Shown: positions 1-7,922 of the stretch, one piece after another
How the letters are laid out: each line of letters opens with the position of its first letter
How positions within the stretch are numbered: position 1 is the first letter of the stretch
Source: Desulfoplanes sp.
GTDB lineage: Bacteria; Desulfobacterota; Desulfovibrionia; Desulfovibrionales; Desulfomicrobiaceae
NCBI GenBank assembly: GCA_028708105.1
Contig: JAQVZR010000014.1
Location: 1 to 14,621 of the forward strand
Reading direction: 5' to 3'
Length of the DNA: 14,621 nucleotides
Translations under genes and position numbers: made by a program
Notes under the pieces: generated by a model
The model's input: only the letters and a program-made list of their open reading frames with translations
Databases searched by the model: none
What the model was told of the DNA's origin: nothing

Positions 1-63
1 TCCGATCTGGCGGAGGATGTCAGCAAAATTCGTGGGAAGAAAATAACTATTACCAGAAAATAG
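1..63 (+). CDS. rpsE: 30S ribosomal protein S5, C-terminal end (partial)
   Basis: Only the last 20 codons and the TAG stop are in the window. The peptide ends in a basic run (KIRGKKITITRK). The identification rests mainly on position: rpsE directly precedes rpmD in the spc operon of most bacteria, and an RGK motif near the C-terminus is common in S5. S5 sits in the 30S body near the decoding site and helps translational accuracy. Only 8 nt separate this stop from the rpmD start. The fragment is too short to exclude another protein by sequence alone. Confidence 0.72.
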   Translation, partial: SDLAEDVSKIRGKKITITRK

Positions 64-71
64 GTGACCCC

Positions 72-242
72 ATGATCAAGGTTAAGCTTGTCAGAAGTAT
101 TATTGGTGCTACTCCAACGCAGCGAAAGATTGTGAGGGCCTTAGGGCTTACTAAGATTAGCTCCAATAACGAACTCCCTGATAATGCATGCACAATGGGC
201 ATGATTAAACGAGTCTCTCATCTAGTAGAGGTTGTGAAGTAA
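72..242 (+). CDS. rpmD: 50S ribosomal protein L30
   Basis: A 56-residue protein beginning MIKVKLVRSIIG and ending in HLVEVVK, which is the size and pattern of bacterial L30 (usually about 55-60 residues). The central TPTQRKIVRALGL segment is the typical L30 helix. L30 binds 23S rRNA in the large subunit. It lies between rpsE and rplO, as in the conserved spc operon. An AGGTGA ribosome binding site lies 4 nt before the ATG. Its TAA stop overlaps the rplO ATG by one base (TAATG), so the two are probably translationally coupled. It is too short to be found by simple long-ORF searches. Confidence 0.95.
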   Translation: MIKVKLVRSIIGATPTQRKIVRALGLTKISSNNELPDNACTMGMIKRVSHLVEVVK

Positions 243-688
243 TGAATCTGCACGAACTTTACCCGTACCCAGAGCAGTGTGCTGACCGTAAGCGCCTCGG
301 CAGAGGCTCTGCTACTGGACAGGGATGTACAAGTGGAAAAGGAAACAAGGGACAGAACTCTCGTTCAGGTGGTGGTGTTCCTGCCTGGTTTGAGGGTGGA
401 CAGATGCCCTTGCTGAGACGATTGCCCAAACGTGGATTCAAGAATCCATTTAGGGTAATATATCAAACTATCAATTTTGATCAACTGCGCAAGTTTTTTC
501 CTGATGCTCAGGAAATATCCTTTGATGAGCTTACCGCATGTCCTTTTTTTAAGAATGATGGGACGATCAAAGTTCTTTCTGACGGAGATGTCTCCTGTGC
601 ACTCAAGATAACTGCCCATGCTTTTTCCAAAAAGGCTGTTGAAAAAATTAAACAGGCCGGTGGGCAAGCCACTGCTATCGAAGGGTAA
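242..688 (+). CDS. rplO: 50S ribosomal protein L15
   Basis: A 148-residue protein with the glycine-rich basic N-terminus typical of L15 (LGRGSATGQGCTSGKGNKGQ, residues about 19-38), followed by FEGGQMPLLRRLPKRGFKN, an L15 signature. The C-terminal globular part ends in a KIKQAGGQA helix region typical of the family. L15 is an early large-subunit assembly protein that threads its N-terminal extension into 23S rRNA. The start overlaps the rpmD stop by one base, with an AGAGG element about 10 nt upstream. secY follows after 6 nt, the usual order. Confidence 0.97.
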   Translation: MNLHELYPYPEQCADRKRLGRGSATGQGCTSGKGNKGQNSRSGGGVPAWFEGGQMPLLRRLPKRGFKNPFRVIYQTINFDQLRKFFPDAQEISFDELTACPFFKNDGTIKVLSDGDVSCALKITAHAFSKKAVEKIKQAGGQATAIEG

Positions 689-694
689 TCCACT

Positions 695-1999
695 ATGCCG
701 GCACCAATGAATTCAGGCGTACAGGAGCTTAAACGAAGAGTTCTATTTACCTTTGTTTTTTTGGCTATCTATCGCATGGGCATCCATCTTCCCATTCCCG
801 GTGTTGATGGGAATGCCCTTGCAGATTTTTTTGCCAATGCACAGAATACCCTTTTCGGACTGTTCGACATGTTTTCCGGTGGCGGCTTGCGTAATCTTTC
901 TGTGTTCGCTTTGGGGATCATGCCGTATATCTCCGCTTCCATTATCATTCAGTTATTGACAGTTGTCAGTCCCGAATTGAAAAGGCTGAGCAAGGAAGAA
1001 GGCGAAGCCGGTCGGAAAAAAATTACGCAATATACACGGTACGGTACCGTGCTTATTACTCTTGTCCAGGGACTCGGTATTGCCATCGGGCTGGAAAGTA
1101 TGGCCAGTCCAACAGGAGCTCCTGTTGTCATTATGGCCGGATGGTCCTTCCGTTTGATCACTATCTTGACCTTAACGGCTGGAACCGTATTGATCATGTG
1201 GCTTGGGGAACAGATTACTGAATCCGGACTTGGGAACGGAATCTCGCTCATCATTTTTGCCGGTATCGTATGTAGGTTTCCTGCTGGTCTTTTTAATTCT
1301 GTTCGTTTGATGGGCACTGGAGAAATCAGCGTTTTTGTTGGATTGTTTGTTCTTATTGTGATGGGTGCGGTCCTGGTTGGAATTATTTTTGTTGAACGCG
1401 GACAGCGTCGGATTCCCATTCAGTATGCCAAACGCATGATGGGAAGGCGTTTGTATGGTGGTCAAAGCAGTCATTTGCCTTTGCGGGTCAATACTGCAGG
1501 AGTTATCCCACCTATTTTTGCATCTTCCATACTCATGTTTCCTGCCACCATTGCCAATTTTTCCAATGTGCAGTGGATCAATCAGCTATCATCCTTTTTC
1601 AACCCGGGGTCATTGGTATATAATATTGTTTATGTTGCCATGATCGTCTTTTTTTGTTTCTTTTATACGGCTATTATCTTTGATCCAAAAGATATCGCTG
1701 AGAATTTAAAGAAGCAGGGTGCATTTGTTCCTGGCATACGGCCAGGTGTGAAAACCAAAGAATACATTGACAAGGTTTTGGGCCGGCTGACATTTTGGGG
1801 CGCGATCTATATTTCAGTGGTGTGTATTTTTCCCATGATGATGATCAGACAGTTTAATGTCCCTTTTTATTATGGTGGGACAGCCCTGTTGATTGTCGTT
1901 GGTGTTGCTATGGACACCATGAGTCAGGTTCAATCTTATCTGATTACCGGGCAGTACGATGGTCTGATGACCAAAGGAAAGATCAAGGGAAGGCGGTAG
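695..1999 (+). CDS. secY: Preprotein translocase subunit SecY
   Basis: A 434-residue polytopic membrane protein forming the protein-conducting channel that exports unfolded proteins with SecE, SecG and SecA. The N-terminal ELKRRVLFTFVFLAIYRMG and HLPIPGVDG segments are the classic SecY TM1 region. IMPYISASIIIQLL follows, then the cytosolic RRIPIQYAKRM and YGGQSSHLPLRVNTAGVIPP segments near residues 240-275, and a KGQ/KGRR-type C-terminus. About ten hydrophobic segments are visible. The ATG at 695 has a GAAGGG ribosome binding site and lies 6 nt after rplO. A 110-nt gap, not map or infA, separates it from rpmJ. Confidence 0.98.
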   Translation: MPAPMNSGVQELKRRVLFTFVFLAIYRMGIHLPIPGVDGNALADFFANAQNTLFGLFDMFSGGGLRNLSVFALGIMPYISASIIIQLLTVVSPELKRLSKEEGEAGRKKITQYTRYGTVLITLVQGLGIAIGLESMASPTGAPVVIMAGWSFRLITILTLTAGTVLIMWLGEQITESGLGNGISLIIFAGIVCRFPAGLFNSVRLMGTGEISVFVGLFVLIVMGAVLVGIIFVERGQRRIPIQYAKRMMGRRLYGGQSSHLPLRVNTAGVIPPIFASSILMFPATIANFSNVQWINQLSSFFNPGSLVYNIVYVAMIVFFCFFYTAIIFDPKDIAENLKKQGAFVPGIRPGVKTKEYIDKVLGRLTFWGAIYISVVCIFPMMMIRQFNVPFYYGGTALLIVVGVAMDTMSQVQSYLITGQYDGLMTKGKIKGRR

Positions 2000-2109
2000 C
2001 TTTTCTCTCGATTTTTGTCTTGGCCCTGACGATCGGTTGAGCAGGAAGGCTTTTATTTTGGGCAGACCTGTTTCTGTACGGTCTATGAGAAACATATTTT
2101 GGGGGAGTT

Positions 2110-2223
2110 ATGAAAGTAAGACCATCTGTAAAAAAGATTTGTCCTAAATGTAAGGTCATCAAGCGTAAGGGGACAATTCGTGTCATTTGTGAAAATCCAA
2201 GACATAAACAAAGACAAGGCTAG
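2110..2223 (+). CDS. rpmJ: 50S ribosomal protein L36, zinc-binding form
   Basis: A 37-residue protein beginning [15 protein letters not shown], a full match to the usual L36 length and pattern. It has Cys11, Cys14, Cys27 and His32, the four ligands of the zinc-ribbon (C+) form of L36. A GGGGGAG ribosome binding site lies just before the ATG. It precedes rpsM by 14 nt, as in most bacterial alpha operons. The upstream 110 nt (2000-2109) hold no gene that I can see. Confidence 0.96.
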   Translation: MKVRPSVKKICPKCKVIKRKGTIRVICENPRHKQRQG

Positions 2224-2237
2224 TGTAGGGGGAAGTT

Positions 2238-2606
2238 GTGGCGAGAATTGCAGGTATTGATTTACCTAAAAATAAAAGACTAGATATTGCTCTGACCTAC
2301 ATTTATGGAATCGGTCATGCTACGGCATTGAGTATTTTGGATGCCACGGGCACTGACTGGACCAAAAAAACCGATGACCTCACAGCCGATGAAGTAAAAA
2401 AAATTCGTATCGAGCTTGAAGACAACCACAAGGTTGAGGGTGATCTTCGGCGTGAAGTGACGAGTAATATAAAGCGTCTTATGGATATTGGCTGTTATCG
2501 TGGACTGAGGCACAGACGTGGCCTTCCGGTCAGAGGGCAAAAGACCAAAACAAATGCCCGCACTCGGAAAGGTAGAAAACGGGCTGCAGTTGGTCGCAAA
2601 AAGTAA
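2238..2606 (+). CDS. rpsM: 30S ribosomal protein S13
   Basis: A 122-residue protein. It opens [26 protein letters not shown], the conserved S13 N-terminus, has the [25 protein letters not shown] signature near residues 88-112, and ends in a basic tail. S13 lies in the 30S head and contacts the P-site tRNA and the 50S subunit. The start codon is GTG, preceded by a strong AGGGGGAAG ribosome binding site. No better ATG is available in frame, and the N-terminus matches the family exactly from this GTG. Confidence 0.98.
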   Translation: MARIAGIDLPKNKRLDIALTYIYGIGHATALSILDATGTDWTKKTDDLTADEVKKIRIELEDNHKVEGDLRREVTSNIKRLMDIGCYRGLRHRRGLPVRGQKTKTNARTRKGRKRAAVGRKK

Positions 2607-2623
2607 CGTAGTGAGGAGAAGTC

Positions 2624-3013
2624 ATGGCTAGGCCTCAGAAGGGAATGAAAAGAAAGGAAAAAAAGAATGTTCCCACTGGTATTGTACATATCAGTGCAAC
2701 TTTCAATAATACTATTATCACGTTTACTGATATTGTCGGGAACGTCGTAAGCTGGGCTAGTTCCGGAACTTCTGGTTTTAAAGGGTCACGTAAAAGCACT
2801 CCCTTTGCTGCTCAGAAGGCTGCCGAGACTGCAGCAAAACGTGCACAGGATCTCGGGATGCGTTCCGTTGGCGTGCTGGTGAAAGGCCCTGGTGCCGGAC
2901 GTGAGTCTGCTATGCGTGCCATTCATGCCGCAGGGATGAAAGTCACTTTTATTCGTGACGTGACTCCTATCCCTCATAATGGCTGCAGACCACCGAAAAG
3001 ACGTAGGGTTTAA
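2624..3013 (+). CDS. rpsK: 30S ribosomal protein S11
   Basis: A 129-residue protein with the S11 core: [18 protein letters not shown] near residue 20, then [24 protein letters not shown], and the nearly invariant C-terminal [15 protein letters not shown]. The Asn-Gly in that tail is the site known to isomerise to isoaspartate in E. coli S11. S11 forms part of the 30S platform next to the mRNA exit path. The first 13 residues are a lysine-rich extension. A GAGGAG ribosome binding site precedes the ATG. The gene lies between rpsM and rpsD as in the conserved operon. Confidence 0.98.
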   Translation: MARPQKGMKRKEKKNVPTGIVHISATFNNTIITFTDIVGNVVSWASSGTSGFKGSRKSTPFAAQKAAETAAKRAQDLGMRSVGVLVKGPGAGRESAMRAIHAAGMKVTFIRDVTPIPHNGCRPPKRRRV

Positions 3014-3027
3014 AGGAGGATTAGAAA

Positions 3028-3654
3028 TTGGCTAGATATACTGGAGCAAAATGTAAGCTTTGCCGGCGCGAAGGAGAAAAGCTTTTTCTCAAAGGTGACC
3101 GTTGCTATACGGACAAATGTGCATTTGAACGTCGTCCGACTCCTCCTGGGGAACACGGTCGTATGCGTCGCAAGCCAACTGACTATTCAATCCAGTTGCG
3201 TGAAAAGCAGAAAGTTCGCCGTATGTATGGTGTTCTTGAAGGGCAGTTCAGAAGCTATTTCAAAACAGCAGAAAGTAAAAAAGGTATCGCTGGTACAAAT
3301 TTGTTAATGCTGCTTGAAAAACGTATCGACAATGTTGCCTACAGAATGGGTTTTTCCAATTCTCGCAGTCAGGCTCGTCAGCTTGTCCAGCATGGTCATT
3401 TCATGCTTAATGGACATAAAGTTACGGTTCCTTCCATCCAACTCAAGGACGGCGATGTTCTTGAGGTCCGTGAAGGAAGCAAAAATAGCTTGGTTATCAA
3501 AGAGGCCCAGGAAGTCGTTGCTAGACGTGGTGTGCCCGCATGGTTGGAAGTTGATACTACCGCTCTTAAGGGTACGATCAAGGCTCTTCCTGTTCGTGAT
3601 GACATCACCTTCCCAATGAATGAACAGCTGATTGTTGAACTGTATTCAAAATAA
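3028..3654 (+). CDS. rpsD: 30S ribosomal protein S4, zinc-ligand form
   Basis: A 208-residue protein, the standard S4 length. The N-terminus (MARYTGAKCKLCRREGEKLF) carries Cys9, Cys12, Cys26 and Cys31, the four-cysteine zinc-binding form of S4. The S4 RNA-binding domain is at about residues 96-160 (LEKRIDNVAYRMGF, then SRSQARQLVQHGHF). S4 initiates 30S assembly and in E. coli represses its own alpha operon. The start is TTG, supported by a near-perfect AAAGGAGGA ribosome binding site at 3012-3020 and by alignment of the N-terminus with the family. The rare start codon in such a strongly expressed gene is notable. Confidence 0.97.
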   Translation: MARYTGAKCKLCRREGEKLFLKGDRCYTDKCAFERRPTPPGEHGRMRRKPTDYSIQLREKQKVRRMYGVLEGQFRSYFKTAESKKGIAGTNLLMLLEKRIDNVAYRMGFSNSRSQARQLVQHGHFMLNGHKVTVPSIQLKDGDVLEVREGSKNSLVIKEAQEVVARRGVPAWLEVDTTALKGTIKALPVRDDITFPMNEQLIVELYSK

Positions 3655-3668
3655 TATAGGTGCTCTCT

Positions 3669-4712
3669 ATGACGGAAACCAACAGTGAACGATCAGTGAA
3701 TATTAGAAACTGGTCTGAGCTCGTTAAACCCGAACGTATCGTGCGCGACGCAAAATCGAACGAGTATCATGGAAAGTTCGTTTGTGAGCCCCTTGAACGA
3801 GGATTTGGGACTACTATAGGTAACTCTTTGCGTCGTGTACTTTTGTCTTCTTTGCAGGGATCGGCCATAGTCGCTATCAAAATTCTCGGTATCCAGCATG
3901 AATTTACAGTTATTCCCGGAATTGTAGAAGATGTTACGGATATTATACTTAACTTCAAGCAGGTCAAATTTGCCTCTACTACAAGTGAGCCCCAGCGCCT
4001 TCAGCTGGTTGCGAACGACAAGGGAGAGGTTACCGCTTCTGCTATCCAGGGCAATCAGAACATTCATGTTTTGAATCCCGATCAGCATATTGCGACTTTG
4101 ACTGAGCCCATCGAATTTGTTGTAGAAATGGAAGTTCGCATGGGCAAGGGATATGTTCCGGCTGAAATGCATGAAGGACTTGAAAGCGAAATCGGGATCA
4201 TTCCTTTAGATTCAAGTTTTTCTTCCGTGAAAAAAGTGGCTTATCACGTAGAGCAGGCTCGGGTTGGTCAAATGACCAATTACGATAAGTTGATTATGGA
4301 AATCTGGACCGATGGGTCAGTTACTCCTGATGATGCATTGGCATATAGTGCCAAGATTCTTAAAGATCAGCTCAGCGTTTTTATTAATTTCGATGAGACC
4401 ACTGCCGACATAGAGCGTCAAAACGTATCCGCTATCCAGGAGATCAACCCCAATCTCTTCAAAAGTATTGAAGATTTGGAACTTCCTGTCCGGGCGAGTA
4501 ATTGTCTTAAAAGCGCAGGCATTCATCTCGTAGGAGAGCTTGTGCAGAAGACTGAAAATGAGATGCTCAAGACAAAGAATTTTGGACGTAAATCTCTTGA
4601 AGATATTCGCCGTGTTCTTGAATCTATGGGACTTGAGTTCGGGATGAAGTTCGATAATTTTGAAGAAAAGTACCAAGAATGGTTGAAGAGGTCAGAAGAA
4701 GATGAGGCATAA
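3669..4712 (+). CDS. rpoA: DNA-directed RNA polymerase alpha subunit
   Basis: A 347-residue protein with both alpha domains. The N-terminal dimerisation domain includes [28 protein letters not shown], the contact surface with beta and beta-prime. The C-terminal domain includes [20 protein letters not shown] and [19 protein letters not shown], which bind UP-element DNA and activators. I chose the ATG at 3669 because an AGG ribosome binding core lies 8 nt upstream. The in-frame GTG at 3660 has no such site and would add three non-conserved residues. The gene ends 11 nt inside rplQ, so the two are probably translationally coupled. Confidence 0.97.
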   Translation: MTETNSERSVNIRNWSELVKPERIVRDAKSNEYHGKFVCEPLERGFGTTIGNSLRRVLLSSLQGSAIVAIKILGIQHEFTVIPGIVEDVTDIILNFKQVKFASTTSEPQRLQLVANDKGEVTASAIQGNQNIHVLNPDQHIATLTEPIEFVVEMEVRMGKGYVPAEMHEGLESEIGIIPLDSSFSSVKKVAYHVEQARVGQMTNYDKLIMEIWTDGSVTPDDALAYSAKILKDQLSVFINFDETTADIERQNVSAIQEINPNLFKSIEDLELPVRASNCLKSAGIHLVGELVQKTENEMLKTKNFGRKSLEDIRRVLESMGLEFGMKFDNFEEKYQEWLKRSEEDEA

Positions 4713-5130
4713 AAAATCAGGAAGAAAGCTAAACCGTACCATGGAGCACAGAAAGGCCATGTTTCGTAACATGGCTCGGTCATTGATTGTCCATGAACGG
4801 ATTCGGACCACGGTACCCAAAGCTAAAGAACTTCGTAAGTTTGTTGAGCCTTTGATTACCCTTGCACTCAAAAATGATTTAAACGCTCGCCGTGCAGCAT
4901 ATAAGGTTCTTGGGAACCATTCTTTGGTCAAGAGATTATTTGACGAGATTGGCCCCCGCTTTTCTGCTCAAGCAAGCGGTGGATACACCAGAATTGTTAA
5001 ATTCGGGGCGCCACGTACAGGTGATTCAGCCCCTATGGCTTTGATCGAATTTTCTCAAGCCGCTGAAATATCTGCTGAAGCTTCGCAAAATAAAAAAGTC
5101 GAGGCTGAACCAGAGACCGTTACCGAATAG
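4702..5130 (+). CDS. rplQ: 50S ribosomal protein L17
   Basis: A 142-residue protein opening [29 protein letters not shown], the invariant L17 N-terminus. The central [19 protein letters not shown] and the [25 protein letters not shown] motif near residues 93-117 are also characteristic. L17 lies near the peptide exit tunnel. The last 25 residues or so form an acidic, Ala/Glu-rich tail (ending EAEPETVTE) beyond the core, making it longer than the 127-residue E. coli protein. Such variable tails are common in L17. It starts within rpoA and is the last gene before a strong terminator, so it closes the operon. Confidence 0.98.
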   Translation: MRHKKSGRKLNRTMEHRKAMFRNMARSLIVHERIRTTVPKAKELRKFVEPLITLALKNDLNARRAAYKVLGNHSLVKRLFDEIGPRFSAQASGGYTRIVKFGAPRTGDSAPMALIEFSQAAEISAEASQNKKVEAEPETVTE

Positions 5131-5132
5131 TG

Positions 5133-5174
5133 ACATATAAAAAAAGGCAGATTATTCTGCCTTTTTTTATATGT
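5133..5174 (+). terminator. Intrinsic terminator closing the alpha operon
   Basis: A perfect 19-bp stem (5133-5151 with 5156-5174) around a 4-nt TTAT loop. The stem core is GGCAGA/TCTGCC, flanked by seven A on the left and seven T on the right. It begins 2 nt after the rplQ stop. The T-tract gives a standard Rho-independent terminator on the plus strand. The symmetric A-tract could also stop transcripts from the opposite direction. Confidence 0.93.
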
Positions 5175-5211
5175 TTTAATATCGATAAAATATATAACCA
5201 CGATCGTAAAT

Positions 5212-6120
5212 ATGGATATTAGACGACTTCAGGCGTTTAGCAAAGTTTTTGAAACACGGAGTTTTTCAAAAGCAGGCAAGGAACTTTTTCTGTCGCAACC
5301 GACCATTAGTTCCCATGTCGCCCTCCTGGAAGAAGAATTAGGCGTTCCTTTGTTTGATCGTGTTGGTCGGACAGTGCTTTCGACGCAGGCGGGCGAAATA
5401 CTCTATAGCCGTGCCCAAAAAATTTTTGATCTCCTTGTCATGGCTAAGGCTGAAATTGATTTACTCAGGCACGCTGTTTCCGGGCCGATAATTCTTGGAG
5501 GCAGTACGATCCCTGCAGATTATCTGCTGCCCCCCTTACTGGCAGCTTTTGTTGCCAAGTATCCTGAGGTTCGTATAGATCTTAGGGTAGGGGATTCCGC
5601 GTCCGTCATTGATCTCGTCAACAAGGGTGATGTCATGCTTGGGATGGTCGGTTCGGCAACGGAGCATCCAGATCTTCATTTTGAGCCTGTGCTGGTTGAT
5701 GAGCTTATTCTTGTTGGCGCCCCCGGTGTATTTCGAGGGATGTCTTCATGCTCCATGGATAAATTGCTGGCATTTCCTTGGATAATGCGTGAAGCCGGAT
5801 CAGGTACCCGCAATGCTCTAGAGCGGAGTTTACGACGTTTTTCTATTGATATTTCAGGACTTCGGACTGCTATCCAGGTTCAAAATACGCAGGCTATGCT
5901 CGGATGTATTCTTGCAGGTGTTGGCGTGTGCGTCACCTCTCGGATGGTTGTCGCACCCTATTTACATAGGGGAGAACTTGAGACTATTCCGATTGAAGGT
6001 TTGCAGATGAGTCGTGATTTTTATATCGTTTTTCATAAAAAACGGGAGTTGTTCCCGGCGACACAAAAGTTGATAGCTTTTTTGACCTCTGCCCTTAGAA
6101 ATGAGCCATTGAAGGCATGA
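5212..6120 (+). CDS. LysR-family transcriptional regulator, possibly selenium metabolism-associated
   Basis: A 302-residue protein with a typical LysR winged helix-turn-helix at residues 1-60 (MDIRRLQAFSKVFETRSFSK, then LFLSQPTISSHVALLEEELG) and a linker helix. A periplasmic-binding-like effector domain covers about residues 90-295, including GGSTIPADYLLPPLLAAF. The phrase order resembles the LysR group annotated as selenium metabolism-associated in anaerobic delta-proteobacteria; this is from memory and no sel gene lies in the window. It is a DNA-binding regulator expected to act as a tetramer. It starts 37 nt after the operon terminator in AT-rich sequence with no clear ribosome binding site. 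It probably regulates itself or the downstream ferredoxin-ASKHA gene, 85 nt away on the same strand. Confidence 0.9.
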   Translation: MDIRRLQAFSKVFETRSFSKAGKELFLSQPTISSHVALLEEELGVPLFDRVGRTVLSTQAGEILYSRAQKIFDLLVMAKAEIDLLRHAVSGPIILGGSTIPADYLLPPLLAAFVAKYPEVRIDLRVGDSASVIDLVNKGDVMLGMVGSATEHPDLHFEPVLVDELILVGAPGVFRGMSSCSMDKLLAFPWIMREAGSGTRNALERSLRRFSIDISGLRTAIQVQNTQAMLGCILAGVGVCVTSRMVVAPYLHRGELETIPIEGLQMSRDFYIVFHKKRELFPATQKLIAFLTSALRNEPLKA

Positions 6121-6205
6121 GTCTCATGCGTTTATTTACCCATCATACCCACCCCCTAACAAGAATGATAAGAAAGCGTTAGTTTTCTATCGTCCCATAT
6201 GATCC

Positions 6206-7753
6206 ATGACTGAAATTCTTGTTGAATATCCAGGCCGTTTTCGAAAAATTCCTGTTGATCCCGGGTTGACGATTGCTCAAAATCTTTTTGTAGCCGGTTT
6301 TTTTCGTGGTATTCCGTTGTGTTCTGGTTTGGGACATTGCGGACTGTGCCGTATCCGTTTTCTTTCTGTCCCTCTCCCAAGACCAGATGATGTTGAGTCT
6401 AAACTCTTCTCCCCAGAATGTTTGGAAGAAGGATGGCGGCTTTCCTGCCGTCATTATCCTGATCCGAACACTCATATAGAGGTTAGGCAGGGCGCCCCGG
6501 TTACTCCTTTTTCGCCCTCAAGTATTTCCTGGGAAAAAGTTGCCATTGATATTGGTACCACAACTATCAAATGGCAGGGCACGCAAAGGGGGCAGGAGAA
6601 CAAGGTACATAAGGGGCAGTGTCCTAATCCTCAGCTGGGCGGAGGAAGTGATGTCATGGCCCGCATGGGACTCGCTCTGCATGGTTATGCAATGCAGGAT
6701 GCCCTGCAACAGGCTGTTCTCGACTGGTTAAGATCTTTTTTTTGTCTCGTAAATCTGGGGGAGGATGCACCCGAAGTCGTCATTACCGGCAATGCCGTGA
6801 TGCTGTATCTTTTGTTGGGCAAGCCGCTCACAGGTCTTGCCACTGCCCCCTACGTGCTTGATTATTTTTTCGGGGAAAAGGTTCGTATTGATCCAGATGT
6901 ACCCGCTGTATATATTCCTCCTCTCCTTTCCCCCTTTGTAGGGGCGGATATTTCCTGTGGTATCAGCCACCTGAAGCATCTTTTTGGAGAGACGATCCGG
7001 TACCCTTTCATCCTTGCAGATTTTGGCACTAATGGTGAGTTTGTTTTAGCCCTTGCCGCTGACAAATTTTTGGTGACAAGCGTTGCTATGGGACCAGCCC
7101 TTGAAGGCGTGGGGCTTAGCCAGGGCAAAATGGCTGGCAGTGGAGTCTGTACCTCGTTTTCGCTGACCCCCGCAGGGATTTTACCCGGCACAGGAAGGAT
7201 TAACAACGGGATTTCTGGATCAGGGTATCTCTCCCTTCTGGCGTTGCTTCACAGAACAGGAGTTCTTCTGGATGACGGGAGATTGCGGTGCGGGACAACC
7301 CCGCTGGGGAGACGGATCGGTCGTCAGATTGAGAACGACCACGGACGTTCCACGTTGTATTTTGACGGTGTTAACATACTGACAGGGCAGGATATAGAGG
7401 AAATTCTTAAGGTTAAGGCCTCATGTAATTATGCTCTGGAGGCGTTGTTCGAACATGCAGGTATCAAAGCTCATCAAATAACAAGTGTTTATTTGGCAGG
7501 CAGTCTGGGGGAACATTTTTCTTCTGCTGATTTGGTCGAACTCGGATTCGTGCCCCTTTCGCTTCAGCATAAAATACACGCAGTGGGAAATACGTCTTTG
7601 GCCGGAGCCTGGGATTTATTACATGATCCAGAGGGTAAAAAAAATATAAAGGATCTGCAAAAGCAGGTTTTGAGTATTGCCCTGGCAGGAGAGATTGATT
7701 TTACGACCAGGTTTGTTCATAAAATGTTTTTCAGATATGTTCAAGGACACTAG
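6206..7753 (+). CDS. [2Fe-2S] ferredoxin-ASKHA ATPase fusion, RACo-like corrinoid activator (DUF4445)
   Basis: A 515-residue protein. Residues 1-95 form a plant-type ferredoxin domain with Cys39, Cys45, Cys48 and Cys81 (C-x5-C-x2-C, then a distal RLSC), the ligands of a [2Fe-2S] cluster. Residues 112 to about 500 form an ASKHA nucleotide-binding fold: VAIDIGTTTIKW (112-123), LADFGTNGEF (270-279), GPALEGVGLSQGKMAGSG (296-313), and the adenosine-site pattern LAGSLGEHF (430-438). This is the order seen in RACo proteins, which use ATP hydrolysis to drive one-electron reduction of inactive Co(II) corrinoid proteins to Co(I). No methyltransferase or corrinoid protein is encoded nearby, so the substrate is unknown. 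It is shorter than the roughly 600-residue RACo proteins I recall. No obvious ribosome binding site precedes the ATG. It may be controlled by the LysR gene upstream. Confidence 0.85.
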   Translation: MTEILVEYPGRFRKIPVDPGLTIAQNLFVAGFFRGIPLCSGLGHCGLCRIRFLSVPLPRPDDVESKLFSPECLEEGWRLSCRHYPDPNTHIEVRQGAPVTPFSPSSISWEKVAIDIGTTTIKWQGTQRGQENKVHKGQCPNPQLGGGSDVMARMGLALHGYAMQDALQQAVLDWLRSFFCLVNLGEDAPEVVITGNAVMLYLLLGKPLTGLATAPYVLDYFFGEKVRIDPDVPAVYIPPLLSPFVGADISCGISHLKHLFGETIRYPFILADFGTNGEFVLALAADKFLVTSVAMGPALEGVGLSQGKMAGSGVCTSFSLTPAGILPGTGRINNGISGSGYLSLLALLHRTGVLLDDGRLRCGTTPLGRRIGRQIENDHGRSTLYFDGVNILTGQDIEEILKVKASCNYALEALFEHAGIKAHQITSVYLAGSLGEHFSSADLVELGFVPLSLQHKIHAVGNTSLAGAWDLLHDPEGKKNIKDLQKQVLSIALAGEIDFTTRFVHKMFFRYVQGH

Positions 7754-7768
7754 CGGTATCAAGAAAAA

Positions 7769-7806
7769 GGGGAGAATCATATACCACGATTCTCCCCCTT
7801 TTTTTT
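7769..7806 (+). terminator. Intrinsic terminator after the ferredoxin-ASKHA gene
   Basis: A 10-bp stem GGGGAGAATC (7769-7778) pairs with GATTCTCCCC (7788-7797) around a 9-nt loop, followed by one C and eight T (7799-7806). It starts 15 nt after the stop codon. The stem is preceded by an A-rich run, so it may also work weakly on the minus strand. Confidence 0.9.
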
Positions 7807-7818
7807 CAGGCCGTGTTT

Positions 7819-7922
7819 ATACCATTTTTATTTTTTTAGACCTAAGAAAGCGGCTGGAAGCCGCTTCTACCTTGCTGGGCAGATCTTCTTTTGTTGGTCT
7901 CAATACAAAGTAAAAATGGTAT
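7819..7922. repeat. 104-bp segment with 12-bp terminal inverted repeats
   Basis: ATACCATTTTTA at 7819-7830 is the exact reverse complement of TAAAAATGGTAT at 7911-7922. Allowing a one-base gap, the match extends outward by GTTT. Inside lie a shorter AGACC/GGTCT pair and a central REP-like hairpin (7848-7870). There is no coding potential. The layout could be a miniature non-autonomous element, or simply a large folded intergenic RNA. The right end directly abuts a second repeat segment at 7923. Confidence 0.55.
7848..7870 (-). repeat. REP-like palindrome with GTAG head
   Basis: Read on the minus strand the sequence is GTAG followed by AAGCGGCT, a 3-nt TCC loop and AGCCGCTT, giving a perfect 8-bp stem. 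A 5' GTAG (or GGAG) tetranucleotide followed by a short GC-rich hairpin is the known hallmark of REP sequences mobilised by REP-associated tyrosine transposases (RAYT, TnpA_REP). No RAYT gene is in the window. One copy alone cannot prove a dispersed family, and no poly-T follows it, so a terminator role is unlikely. Confidence 0.5.

Noticed and set aside
3660..3671. GTG at 3660 as the rpoA start
   Set aside because: No ribosome binding site lies upstream of the GTG. The ATG at 3669 has an AGG core 8 nt before it and gives the normal alpha N-terminus.
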